This document shows, in pieces, positions 18,216-26,346 of a DNA stretch of 64,000 nucleotides (position 1 is its first letter; every line of letters begins with the position of its first letter). The stretch is from Allopusillimonas lactea (GTDB lineage Bacteria > Pseudomonadota > Gammaproteobacteria > Burkholderiales > Burkholderiaceae_B): NCBI RefSeq assembly GCF_021653995.1, contig NZ_JAJJOZ010000002.1, forward strand, positions 558,001-622,000, in the 5' to 3' direction. A program made the position numbers and the translations under genes. The notes under the pieces are model-generated. The model had not been told where the DNA came from. It saw nothing but the letters and a program-made list of their open reading frames with translations, and did not search any database.

Positions 18216-19187
18216 CTATCGCAATTTTGGGTTCAAGGCGTCGCGCAGCCAGTCACCCAGCACATTGACGGCCAGGACAAGCAGGCAGAGCTGGGCGGCG
18301 GGAAAGACTACGGTCCACCACAGGCCCGAGAACAGGTACTCGTTGCCCAGCCGGATCAGTGTGCCCAGCGAAGGTTCGGTGGGCGGCATGCCGACGCCAA
18401 GAAAGCTGAGTGTGGCTTCGATCAGGATGGCCAGGCCAAAATTGAGCGTCGCCGCCACCATGATAGACGTTAGCGTGTTGGGCAGAATATGCTTGAACAT
18501 GATCTTGAAGGGATGCACGCGTGTCAGGATGGCGGCATGCACATAGTCTTTGTTGCGTTCGAGCATGGCCAGCGCCCGCACCGTGCGCGCATACTGCACC
18601 CACGATGTCAGTGATATCGCCAAGACCAATATCAAAGCGGCGAAGCTGTCTCGCATGCTTTCGGGCAGCAACTCGCGAAACACGGCGCTCACGAGAATAG
18701 CGATCAGGATATTGGGAATCGACAGCAGGATATCGCCGGCCCGCATCAGCAGGCTGTCCACCCATCCGCCGAAGTAGCCCGCCAGCAGGCCGATTGTGAC
18801 GCCTATGGCGAGCGACAGCGCCACCGAGGCGATGCCGATGATGATCGAGACGCGCGAGCCATACAGGATCGCGGACAGCACGTCGCGCCCTTGCACGTCG
18901 GAGCCCAGCAGGAAAGGCCATTGCCCTTCGCTGTTCCAGATCGGCGGGATCTCCGCATTCATCAGATCGAGCGACGCGATATCGTAGGGGTTCTGAACGG
19001 TAACCCAGGAGGCCAGGAACGCGGCGGCGATAAGCAGCGCGAGGACGACGGCTGCGCCAACTGCGAGCGGCTTGTGGGTGAACGACCACCACAGATCGCT
19101 TTGCCGCATACGGCGCCAGAATGATGTGCGAGGTGCGGGTGCGCGCTGCGCCATTGCTGGCGCTGCGGATTTGGTATCAATAGCCAT
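18216..19187 (-). CDS. Dipeptide-type ABC transporter permease (DppC type)
   Basis: A 323-residue inner-membrane protein starting at ATG 19187 and overlapping the upstream permease by 11 bp. An N-terminal cytoplasmic stretch (RRMRQSDLWWSF), an oppC_N segment and five or six helices are followed by the EAA loop, near DYVHAAILTRVHPFKIMFKHILPN. The GSDVQGRDVLSAILYGSRVS segment is highly typical of DppC/OppC. It pairs with the DppB-type permease. Confidence 0.9.
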   Translation of the reverse strand: MAIDTKSAAPAMAQRAPAPRTSFWRRMRQSDLWWSFTHKPLAVGAAVVLALLIAAAFLASWVTVQNPYDIASLDLMNAEIPPIWNSEGQWPFLLGSDVQGRDVLSAILYGSRVSIIIGIASVALSLAIGVTIGLLAGYFGGWVDSLLMRAGDILLSIPNILIAILVSAVFRELLPESMRDSFAALILVLAISLTSWVQYARTVRALAMLERNKDYVHAAILTRVHPFKIMFKHILPNTLTSIMVAATLNFGLAILIEATLSFLGVGMPPTEPSLGTLIRLGNEYLFSGLWWTVVFPAAQLCLLVLAVNVLGDWLRDALNPKLR

Positions 19188-20148
19188 TGTGTCGCAGCCT
19201 GGGGTCGATGAGCGCATAAGTGATATCTACGAGGGTATTGATGGTGACGAATATGAACGAAACAATGCACAGATAGGCGGCCATGACGGGCAAGTCGACG
19301 AATGTCACGGCCTGGATGAACAGCAGCCCCATGCCCGGCCACTGAAATACAGTCTCGGTAATGATGGCGAACGCGATCAGGTTGCCGACCTGCATACCTG
19401 TGATGGTGATGACGGGCATCAGGCAGTTGCGCAAGGCATGCTTGAAGTAAACCGTCTTGAGTGGAATGCCGCGCGCCCGGGAAAACTTGATGAAGTCGGT
19501 GCGCAGGGTTTCCAGCATTTCCGCGCGCACCAGCCGCATTACCAGCGTGATCTGGAACAGTGCCAGCGAAATAGCAGGCAAAATCAGTGCGGCGCGCCCA
19601 GAAGCTGTGAGCAGGCCAGTGCGCCACCAACCCAGATCCACCACCTCGCCCCGGCCAAAAGCGGGTGCCCATCCCAACGCCACCGAGAAAACCAGAATCA
19701 GAAGTATGCCCACGACAAAGGAGGGCAGTGATACGCCCATGATCGAGGCGAACTGTAGGCACTCCGCATGCCATTTTCCTTTGTGGATGGCTGTCAGAAC
19801 GCCTAGCGGTATGCCGATGACCAGCGACAGAAGCGTTGCCACCAGCACAAGTTCCAAGGTGGCGGGGAAGCGCTCCGCGATCAGCCCCGACACTTCCTGT
19901 TGGTTGCGGTAGGAAATACCGAAATCACCTTGTGCTCCGCGCGTCACGAAGCGGGCAAACTGCGCGGGTGCACTATCGTTCAGCCCCAGGCGCTCGCGCA
20001 GATGCTCGCGGTCCGCCTGTGTGGCCTGCTCATTGAGCATCAGCTCAACAGGGTCGCCGATATAGCGGAAAATCATGAAAGCAAGGCCGGCGACCACCAG
20101 CATGACCAGCGCGGCATTGAACAGCCGCTTTATCAGAAACACCAACAT
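19177..20148 (-). CDS. Dipeptide-type ABC transporter permease (DppB type)
   Basis: A 323-residue inner-membrane permease beginning MLVFLIKRLFNAALVMLVVAGLAFMI. The DPVELML and ERLGLNDSAPAQFARF periplasmic segment and the EAA loop TDFIKFSRARGIPLKTVYFKHALRN are typical of DppB. It lies 68 bp downstream of the binding-protein gene in the same operon. Confidence 0.9.
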   Translation of the reverse strand: MLVFLIKRLFNAALVMLVVAGLAFMIFRYIGDPVELMLNEQATQADREHLRERLGLNDSAPAQFARFVTRGAQGDFGISYRNQQEVSGLIAERFPATLELVLVATLLSLVIGIPLGVLTAIHKGKWHAECLQFASIMGVSLPSFVVGILLILVFSVALGWAPAFGRGEVVDLGWWRTGLLTASGRAALILPAISLALFQITLVMRLVRAEMLETLRTDFIKFSRARGIPLKTVYFKHALRNCLMPVITITGMQVGNLIAFAIITETVFQWPGMGLLFIQAVTFVDLPVMAAYLCIVSFIFVTINTLVDITYALIDPRLRHNGY

Positions 20149-20216
20149 GCGTCACTCCTGCTGCGTGTGCGGCATACCTGCCCGCCGGCCGGTATGCCGA
20201 GGGTAGACTCCGGCGC

Positions 20217-21779
20217 TTACTTGACGTACCAGAGGCGGGGTTTGTTGTCGGCGGTTTGCGGAAAGTCTTTGAATTTGGTCGACACGGCCCACGCGATGGG
20301 CTGCTGGTGCAGAGGGATCATCAGCACTTCATCTTTGGCCAGCTTGAGTGCTTCCGTCTCTAGTGCGACGCGTTTGGCGGCATCCATTTCTTTGCCGGCC
20401 TGGTTAATGATGGCGTCCAGCTTGGGGTAAGACCAACCGCCCCAGTTGAATACGCCCGCGGTATCGTTTTTGGTGTGCAGTACCTGCACAAGGATGCTGT
20501 AGGAATCCAGCATGGGTTCATTGGCCCAGCCCAGCGTGTACATATCCGTCTTGCCACTGATCCGCTTGGGAAGCTGGATGGCGCGCGGTGCGACATCAAG
20601 CTTGGGTTTGACGCCGATGCGCGAGAACATCGACGCGACGGCCTGACAGATTTGTTCTTCGTTCACATACGATGTCGAGAAGCAGTTGAGCGTAAAGTCG
20701 AAGCCATCGGGATAGCCTGCCTTGGCCAGCAGCTTCTTTGCCAACTCGGGGTCATAGGCGGCGGGTGTATCGAGCGCGCGGTCATAGCCCGGGATCTCGG
20801 GCGCCACCAGCGTGCCGGCGACGCGTGATTTGTCGCGCATGACGCGTTTCTTAAGCAGGTTCAGGTCGATGGCATGCTGCAATGCCTGACGCACCTCGAG
20901 CTTGTTGAATGGATTGGGGCGCCCATCTTCGAGGGTGGGCTTGCGGTTCATGCCGAACATGATGGTGCGCAGATCAGTGCGCTCCAGCACGCGAACATTG
21001 GACGCAGCTTTCAGGCGCGGCAGATCCTGTATGGGCGTGTCTTCGACGAAGTCGATTTCGCCCGACAACAGCGCCGCCACGCGCGTGGCGGGCGAGGAAA
21101 TGGGGGTGAACTCGATGCGATCCAGATTGTGCTGCGGCGTATCCCACCAGTTTGTGTTTTTTACGAAGACGGTTTTGGCGTCGGGCTGCCGCGATTCAAG
21201 TTTGAACGGGCCTGTGCCGTTAGCGTTGTAAGTGGGGTAACCGTCGACCTTGGCGCCGATGTCGGTGGGCTTGAGCGCGTTGTGCTCAGTCAGCCATTCC
21301 TTGTCGAAAATGAGGATATTGGTCAGATCGTTGAGCAGCAGCGGGTAGGTGCCGGTGAGCGTGATGTCGACTGTGTGGTCGTCGATTTTTTGGACGCTCT
21401 TGTAGGCGGGCAGGTTGCCCTTGAGCGGTGAAGCCGGGTCGCTGACACGATCGAGCGAGGCGATGACATCGTCGGCGGTGAAGGGGTTACCGTTGTGAAA
21501 CTTGACCCCCTTGCGCAGTTTAAATCGCCAGGTGTCGGGCGAAACGACTTCCCAGGATGCAGCCAAAGCGGGCTCGATCTTCAAGTCGCGGTTATAACGA
21601 ACCAAGCCCTCGTATACATTGCTTAGTACGTTGATGGCGAAGCTATCGCCGTAGGCATAAGGATCCATCGAACCGATGTCCCGTGCCGGCCCCCAGCGAA
21701 GCGTTTCGGCATGGGCCGCAGATAGACAGAGCAGACTCGCCGTCAGGGCGGCAATGAAGTGTTTGGATCGCATCAGCAT
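20217..21779 (-). CDS. Periplasmic dipeptide/oligopeptide-type substrate-binding protein (SBP family 5)
   Basis: A 520-residue protein with a signal peptide (cleavage near AHA-E at about 24) and the family 5 signature region DTWRFKLRKGVKFHNGNPFTADDV. Two ATG codons (21779 and 21773) are possible; GGAG lies 3-5 nt from the first and about 10 nt from the second. It is first gene of the minus-strand operon binding protein, permeases, CodA-like hydrolase, HxH-less amidohydrolase and two ATPases. Family 5 proteins bind peptides, nickel chelates, opines, glutathione and other amides, so the ligand is open. Confidence 0.88.
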   Translation of the reverse strand: MLMRSKHFIAALTASLLCLSAAHAETLRWGPARDIGSMDPYAYGDSFAINVLSNVYEGLVRYNRDLKIEPALAASWEVVSPDTWRFKLRKGVKFHNGNPFTADDVIASLDRVSDPASPLKGNLPAYKSVQKIDDHTVDITLTGTYPLLLNDLTNILIFDKEWLTEHNALKPTDIGAKVDGYPTYNANGTGPFKLESRQPDAKTVFVKNTNWWDTPQHNLDRIEFTPISSPATRVAALLSGEIDFVEDTPIQDLPRLKAASNVRVLERTDLRTIMFGMNRKPTLEDGRPNPFNKLEVRQALQHAIDLNLLKKRVMRDKSRVAGTLVAPEIPGYDRALDTPAAYDPELAKKLLAKAGYPDGFDFTLNCFSTSYVNEEQICQAVASMFSRIGVKPKLDVAPRAIQLPKRISGKTDMYTLGWANEPMLDSYSILVQVLHTKNDTAGVFNWGGWSYPKLDAIINQAGKEMDAAKRVALETEALKLAKDEVLMIPLHQQPIAWAVSTKFKDFPQTADNKPRLWYVK

Positions 21780-22002
21780 GTCTCCGGTTTTTGAATGTAT
21801 GCATAATAAATGCTAAATCGTACACAATCTATGGAAATCATTTGGGTATTTTCCCTAGTGCCCAGGCTCGTAACGGAGTAGGGGGGGGCGCTGCGATTGT
21901 TTTGCGTTTCTCTGGGGTATGTGAGCCGTACCCGCGCCTCGCCGCGATCAATCCCCGGCCGTAGTTGCAGCCATGAGTGCCGCCGCCATGGTCCTGGCTG
22001 CT

Positions 22003-22053
22003 CCTGCACCTGCACCTGCACCTGCACCTGCACCTGCAGTTGTTGTTGTTGTT
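22003..22053 (+). repeat. Microsatellite: six CCTGCA units followed by five GTT units
   Basis: CCTGCA is repeated six times without mismatch at 22003-22038, directly followed by GTT repeated five times at 22039-22053. It lies in the divergent intergenic region about 110 bp upstream of the gntR start codon. Such perfect short repeats can change copy number by slippage. Confidence 0.9.
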
Positions 22054-22123
22054 GTGTCCTTTATAGTGTTTGTGTTGTTCGCTTTTTTACGGGATTTTCG
22101 AAGTGATCCGTCCTTTTTCGGAA

Positions 22124-22138
22124 ATTGTCGTATACAAT
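22124..22138. promoter_or_regulatory. Candidate GntR operator, ATTGT-N5-ACAAT
   Basis: A perfect 5+5 inverted repeat centred at 22131, 24 bp upstream of the gntR start. A second TTGAATACAAT element follows immediately. Spacing and AT-rich arms fit FCD-subfamily GntR operators, suggesting autoregulation and control of the divergent transport operon. Confidence 0.45.
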
Positions 22139-22161
22139 TAATTAAACAAATTGAATACAAT

Positions 22162-22857
22162 ATGAGCATGTCCAATCAACAAGCAAACCGCAGCGAAGCG
22201 ATCTACTACTCGCTGCGCCGCGCCATCATCGAGCAGGCATTGCGTCCGGGCGTCAAATTGCCCGAAGACATCATCGGCGAGCAGTTCGGCGTCAGCCGTA
22301 CCAGCGTACGCAATGCGCTGGTGCGGCTGAGCGCCGAAGGGCTGGTGGATATTCGCCCCAACAAAGGGGCTACCGTTGCCGAGCCTTCACTCGAAGAAGC
22401 GCTGGATATTTTTTCGCTGCGCCGCTGTCTTGAGCGCGAAGTAGTCTCGCGTCTGGCGCGGCAAGTCAGCCCGGCAATACTGGATGCGCTGCGCGAGCAT
22501 GTGCGCAAAGAAGAAGCGGCGCTGGGCAGCAAGGGGCCGTTATCCATGCGGCTAGCGGGGGAGTTTCATACGCTGCTGGCCGAGCTTACGGGCTCGCGCC
22601 CGCTGGCCCGCTATGTCAGTGAGATTGTCTCGCGTTGCTCACTCATACTGGCGCTCTACAGCCGTCCGCACTCGGGCGAGTGCGGCATTGATGAGCACAT
22701 GCAAATTATCGATGCGCTGCAGCGCCGTGACCCCGACAAAGCCATGCACGTCATGGAGCACCATTTAAGCGCCGTTGAAGCGCGCGCCAACATCACCGAA
22801 CAGGGCTTGGAGCCCGATATTCGGGCCATCTTGAGCGGCTACGTCCATTCAACGTAG
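22162..22857 (+). CDS. GntR-family transcriptional regulator (FCD subfamily)
   Basis: A 231-residue regulator. The frame extends upstream through the CCTGCA/GTT repeats, but that stretch encodes only low-complexity sequence. ATG 22162 or 22168 is therefore taken as start. The N-terminal GntR winged helix (EAIYYSLRRAIIEQALRPG, then GEQFGVSRTSVRNAL) is followed by an all-helical FCD effector domain (FSLRRCLEREVVSRL onward). It is first gene of a plus-strand operon with a flavin reductase and a racemase, and divergent from the dipeptide-type transporter operon. It probably represses both. Confidence 0.88.
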   Translation: MSMSNQQANRSEAIYYSLRRAIIEQALRPGVKLPEDIIGEQFGVSRTSVRNALVRLSAEGLVDIRPNKGATVAEPSLEEALDIFSLRRCLEREVVSRLARQVSPAILDALREHVRKEEAALGSKGPLSMRLAGEFHTLLAELTGSRPLARYVSEIVSRCSLILALYSRPHSGECGIDEHMQIIDALQRRDPDKAMHVMEHHLSAVEARANITEQGLEPDIRAILSGYVHST

Positions 22858-22894
22858 GTCGTATTTTTCAATATTGCAAATCAGGAGACGCTGT

Positions 22895-23611
22895 ATGTCT
22901 GTGTCGCAAACTCTGGCCGCATGCGCAGGCCGTCACCATGTCAGTGTGGATTTCAGCCAGATTTCTGCCCGGGAGCGATACAAGCTTCTGATCGGCGCTG
23001 TCGTGCCGCGGCCTATTGCGCTGGTGACCACGCGCAGCACAGACGGGGTGGCGAATGCAGCACCATACAGTTTTTTCAATTGCCTGTCCGCCGATCCCGC
23101 CATTGTCGCGCTCGGCGTCGAAAACCATGAAGACGTGTCGTTCAAAGATACCGCCCGCAATATACGGATGACAGAAGTGTTCACGGTCAATATCGTGGAC
23201 ATGGCGCTGATGGATGCCATGAATACCTGTGCGGTGCCGTTTCCGCCCAATGTAGACGAGCTCGCTGCCGCTGGGCTGACGCCCATGCCGGGCGTGGCCG
23301 TCGATTGCCCGTATATTCTCGAGTCGCCGATCGCGCTCGAATGCCGTCGCTATGTCACGCTTAACGTCGGTCGTTCGCGTGAAATCATTATGGGGCAGGT
23401 GGTGCGTATGCACATCCGTGAAGACATTCTCGACGCGCAGCGTTTCTATGTGGACCAGGCGGGGCTGGATGCTGTAGGCCGCATGGGCGGCCACGCCTAC
23501 GCAAGCACACGCGACCTCTTCGATTTGCCCACCATGTCGGTGGCACAGTGGGAAAGCAAGCAATCCGAGCGCCTTCGCATGCCTGCCACGCAAGAGGCCG
23601 TGCCGACATGA
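22895..23611 (+). CDS. Flavin reductase-like FMN-binding protein
   Basis: A 238-residue protein starting at ATG 22895, with AGGAG 7 nt upstream. The VVPRPIALVTTRSTDGVANAAPYS region is the FMN-binding signature of the flavin reductase-like (DIM6/NTAB) split-barrel family. It could supply reduced flavin to a monooxygenase or carry out its own reduction. No partner oxygenase is in the cluster, so a stand-alone role is possible. It is coupled by a four-base overlap to the racemase-like gene. Confidence 0.85.
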   Translation: MSVSQTLAACAGRHHVSVDFSQISARERYKLLIGAVVPRPIALVTTRSTDGVANAAPYSFFNCLSADPAIVALGVENHEDVSFKDTARNIRMTEVFTVNIVDMALMDAMNTCAVPFPPNVDELAAAGLTPMPGVAVDCPYILESPIALECRRYVTLNVGRSREIIMGQVVRMHIREDILDAQRFYVDQAGLDAVGRMGGHAYASTRDLFDLPTMSVAQWESKQSERLRMPATQEAVPT

Positions 23612-24306
23612 ACGTGCTGATCGTCAATCCCAATGCGTCGTCGACGATGACCGATGCGATCACCGTCGCGGCACAGTGCGCGGGTGCCGAAGATATCAAG
23701 GTGCGCGGCGTCACGAATCATATGGGGCCGTCCGCGATTCAGGGCGTGGTCGATGGCGCGCGTGCAGTTCCGGGGCTGCTGGATATAATCGCCGGCGATC
23801 ACTGCGCCGATGCCTTTATCATTGCGTGCTTTGATGATACCGGGCTGGATGCTGCGCGCAGCATCACGAGTAAACCGGTGGTGGGTATAGGTGAAGCGGC
23901 ATATTATGCAGCCGCGTGTGTGGCAGAGCAGTTTTCAGTGGTGACAACCCTGCCGTGCTCCACGCCCATACTGCGTGCCAATTTGCAGCGCTACGGCCTT
24001 TTGCACCGTTGCGCGTCGGTGCTGGCGGCGAACGTGCCCGTGCTGGATCTGGAGCATCCGTCGGATCAAGCCGTGGGCAAGCTGCGCGCCACGATACGGC
24101 GTGCCATTGATGATGACGGCGCCACGGCCATCGTTCTGGGCTGCGCCGGGATGGCTGCCCTGCATCGGCAGCTCGGCAGCGAATTCGGCGTGCCGATTAT
24201 TGATGGCGTGGCAAGCGCTGTGGGAATGGCTTCTAGTTTGGTGCGGATGGGTGCGCGCACCGCCCGTGCGGGCTTGTACGCGCCGCCGACCGAAATGGCG
24301 ATATAG
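23608..24306 (+). CDS. Asp/Glu/hydantoin racemase family protein
   Basis: A 232-residue protein starting at ATG 23608 within the previous stop (ATGA). The start MNVLIVNPNASSTMT, the first catalytic cysteine in IIACFDDTG and the second in VLGCAGMAAL match the hydantoin racemase branch of the Asp/Glu racemase superfamily. It would interconvert enantiomers of a hydantoin or cyclic-amide intermediate. In this setting it links the divergent amidohydrolase/transporter operon to catabolism of a chiral cyclic amide. No hydantoinase of the HyuA/HyuB or D-hydantoinase type is present. Confidence 0.87.
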   Translation: MNVLIVNPNASSTMTDAITVAAQCAGAEDIKVRGVTNHMGPSAIQGVVDGARAVPGLLDIIAGDHCADAFIIACFDDTGLDAARSITSKPVVGIGEAAYYAAACVAEQFSVVTTLPCSTPILRANLQRYGLLHRCASVLAANVPVLDLEHPSDQAVGKLRATIRRAIDDDGATAIVLGCAGMAALHRQLGSEFGVPIIDGVASAVGMASSLVRMGARTARAGLYAPPTEMAI

Positions 24307-24381
24307 GCGCTGGTGGGCGGGGGGCGGCGTTCTTGCGCAAGGTAACGAAACAAAACGTCTGTTTCCGTGCCCCAATCGATG

Positions 24382-25275
24382 TCACCATGTCCGGCCCCCC
24401 AGCGCTTGCCGCAGGTAATCAATCAGTAGCCGTACCTTGGGCGAAACATGCTGTCTGCTCGGGTAGAGCGCGTATACGCCCAGCTCTATCGAACGGTAGT
24501 TGGGCATGATTTCTTCGAGCGCGCCGCTGCGCAGGTCATCGCCCACAAGAAACGATGGTTGCAGAATGATACCCATGTGTTGCAGGGCGGCATCGCGGCA
24601 GGTGTCGCCGCTATTGGTGCGCATGCGCGGGTTGACATTGACGCTTACCGGCCCGTCGGGCCCCGTGAAGGCCCATTGGTCGCCCATGGAAAACAGGCTG
24701 TAGGCCAGGATGGAGTGGCTCGCCAGTTCGGCGGGCTCAGTGGGGCGGCCGTGCTCATCAAGATAGCGCGGCGAGGCGCACAACACCATGCGTGTGCTCG
24801 ATAACTGACGGCTGATGAGCGATGAGCTGCGCAGCCGCCCGACGCGTATCACCAGATCGTAGCCTTCTTCCACCACATCCACCAGGCGATCGGCCAGTGT
24901 AATGTCCAGCATCACGGCTGGGTGCTGGGCCATGAAGCCGCCCCACAACGGTGCCAGATGCAGCAGGCCGAAGGTAACGGGCGCGTTGATCTTAAGCGGG
25001 CCGCGCGCCTCGCCGGTGCCGGCGGTGATCTCGGCCTCGGCTTCGTCCACGTCGGCCAACACGGCCTTGCTGCGTATGTGGAAGGTGGCGCCTTCGCCGG
25101 TGAGTGAAAGGCGCCGGGTGGTGCGGTTAAGCAAGCGCACACCCAACCGGCTCTCGAGTTCGTTCAGTGTGCGCGACACTGCCGCCTTTGATAAGCCGAG
25201 CATATCGGCCGCACCGACAAAACTGCCGCAATCGACGATGGCGACAAACACCTTCATTTCCTGGAAGCGGTCCAT
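24382..25275 (-). CDS. LysR-family transcriptional regulator
   Basis: A 297-residue protein with start ATG 25275 (MDRFQEMKVFVAIVDCGSF); a TTG nine codons upstream is also open. The helix-turn-helix covers about 18-40 (AADMLGLSKAAVSRTLNELE), with a LysR effector domain beyond about residue 90. It is divergent from doxX and the DOPA-dioxygenase-like gene, a common arrangement for regulators of quinone or aromatic stress genes. It probably controls them through the repeat-containing intergenic region. Confidence 0.88.
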   Translation of the reverse strand: MDRFQEMKVFVAIVDCGSFVGAADMLGLSKAAVSRTLNELESRLGVRLLNRTTRRLSLTGEGATFHIRSKAVLADVDEAEAEITAGTGEARGPLKINAPVTFGLLHLAPLWGGFMAQHPAVMLDITLADRLVDVVEEGYDLVIRVGRLRSSSLISRQLSSTRMVLCASPRYLDEHGRPTEPAELASHSILAYSLFSMGDQWAFTGPDGPVSVNVNPRMRTNSGDTCRDAALQHMGIILQPSFLVGDDLRSGALEEIMPNYRSIELGVYALYPSRQHVSPKVRLLIDYLRQALGGRTW

Positions 25276-25725
25276 ACGGTTCGCGTCGTGCCCTCGCTGC
25301 AATCATGGGGTGGGCCGCCACGCACAAATTGCGCGGCGGAGATTTCGCCGGATAACGACCCCTCACACGCCTAAGCTCCGTGACGCATCGGTTCACGAAA
25401 CCAGACATGTGCCTGAACCATGTGATGCATCGGCTTGGAAAACAAGGCGGGGCCTGAACCGGTGTAATGCCCCCGCTCAGGAAAGCTGGCACCCGCGTGC
25501 ATTTGGTGATGCACCGGTTCCGGAAACCTGGAATGCAGGGAAGAATATCGAATATTGTTTTGTAAAAGTAAACAGTGAGTTTAATACAAATATGTTTATT
25601 TCTTGATGTGGAACAAATACAGTGACATCCATGGCTGCCCCGGTATCCCCTTCTATGCTGGTCGGAGCGGGGGCTGAACCACGAAACGTCTGTACCGTTC
25701 ATGCTTTCATCAAGGAAACCTAATC
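25276..25725. other. Divergent intergenic region lysR/doxX with tandem repeats
   Basis: A 450 bp interval between divergent genes. The left half holds the 42-bp repeats at 25382-25541. The right half (about 25545-25625) is markedly AT-rich against its surroundings and is the likeliest place for the doxX promoter. An AAGGAA ribosome binding site lies just before ATG 25726. No ORF here looks like a conserved protein. Confidence 0.5.
25382..25541. repeat. Degenerate 42-bp tandem repeat, about 3.8 units
   Basis: Units begin at 25382, 25424, 25466 and 25508, an exact 42-bp period, each starting GAYGCAYCGG or a close variant. Both strands stay open through the repeats and would read as 14-residue repeats (for example DASVHETRHVPEPC). 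Divergence between units is too high for a recent expansion. Confidence 0.75.
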
Positions 25726-26172
25726 ATGACCACCATCGCTGCAAACACAACTGCCGCCGCACAAGCGTCGACCTCCTCGAGCCTGCTGAGCCTGTTTGGC
25801 CGGCTCGCCATCATCGCGCTGTTCCTGCCCGCGGGCCTGAGCAAGATCACCGGCTTTGCCGGCACCGTGGGCTACATTAATTCTATTGGCCTGCCTGCGC
25901 CCACGCTGGCCGCCATTGTCGCCATCATTGTTGAGGTAGGCGGCAGCCTGGCGCTTATTGCCGGCTTCCACACGCGTATCGCGGCGTTGGTCATGGCTGT
26001 ATTCACCGTTGTGGCCACGTTCTCCTTCCATACGTTCTGGTCTGTGCCTGCCGACCAGGTGATGATGCAGCAACTGCTGTTCTACAAGAACATTGCTGTG
26101 ATTGGTGGCCTGCTGACCTTGGCTGCCCATGGCGCGGGTGCTCTCAGCATGGACGCGCGCCGCGGCCGCTGA
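25726..26172 (+). CDS. DoxX-family membrane protein
   Basis: A 148-residue protein with four predicted helices. FGRLAIIALFLPAGLSKITGFAGTVGYI is the DoxX/DoxD signature. SD AAGGAA precedes ATG 25726. DoxX proteins are small inner-membrane proteins linked to thiol, quinone or oxidative stress. It is first of a two-gene set with the dioxygenase-like protein, divergent from a LysR gene. Confidence 0.9.
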   Translation: MTTIAANTTAAAQASTSSSLLSLFGRLAIIALFLPAGLSKITGFAGTVGYINSIGLPAPTLAAIVAIIVEVGGSLALIAGFHTRIAALVMAVFTVVATFSFHTFWSVPADQVMMQQLLFYKNIAVIGGLLTLAAHGAGALSMDARRGR

Positions 26173-26187
26173 GCAGCGCTGCGTATT

Positions 26188-26277
26188 TCGACATGCGCCG
26201 CAGCCGCCCAACGCGGCTTATGTCGATACGCGCTGTGGCGGTAGACCGGCGCTGCGTGCGTCGATACGCGTCGCAGC
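26188..26277. repeat. Three degenerate ~36-bp repeats between doxX and the dioxygenase gene
   Basis: Similar 17-mers start at 26188, 26223 and 26261 (TCGACATGCGCCGCAGC, TCGATACGCGCTGTGGC, TCGATACGCGTCGCAGC), giving spacings of 35 and 38 bp. They fill most of the 174 bp gap. Confidence 0.6.
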
Positions 26278-26346
26278 TGCTGAGCTGTTTCGCGCAATAT
26301 GTCCCTCCGGCCACCCGGAGGGAACCGTCTTTCCGGAGATCCCATC

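Larger units (their letters stand above)
21780..22161. promoter_or_regulatory. Divergent promoter region between the transporter operon and the gntR operon
   Basis: A 382 bp interval that must contain both divergent promoters. It holds the CCTGCA and GTT microsatellites at 22003-22053. Near the gntR start is an ATTGT-N5-ACAAT inverted repeat (22124-22138), followed shortly by TTGAATACAAT. A related CGTACACAAT element lies on the dpp side near 21817-21826. Short palindromes of this kind are typical operators of FCD-type GntR proteins. No strong sigma-70 promoter could be fixed. Confidence 0.5.

Noticed and set aside
21973..22161. N-terminal extension of the GntR gene through Pro-Ala and Val repeats
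   Set aside because: It translates the microsatellite into low-complexity residues and precedes a normal GntR start; treated as non-coding.
25382..25541. Possible CRISPR array
   Set aside because: The whole 42-bp period is related; there is no alternation of identical repeats with unique spacers and no cas genes nearby.
25127..25702. Minus-strand frame of 191 codons with 14-residue repeats in the lysR/doxX gap
   Set aside because: It overlaps the lysR 5' end, lacks a ribosome binding site and recognisable family; the repeat explains its openness.
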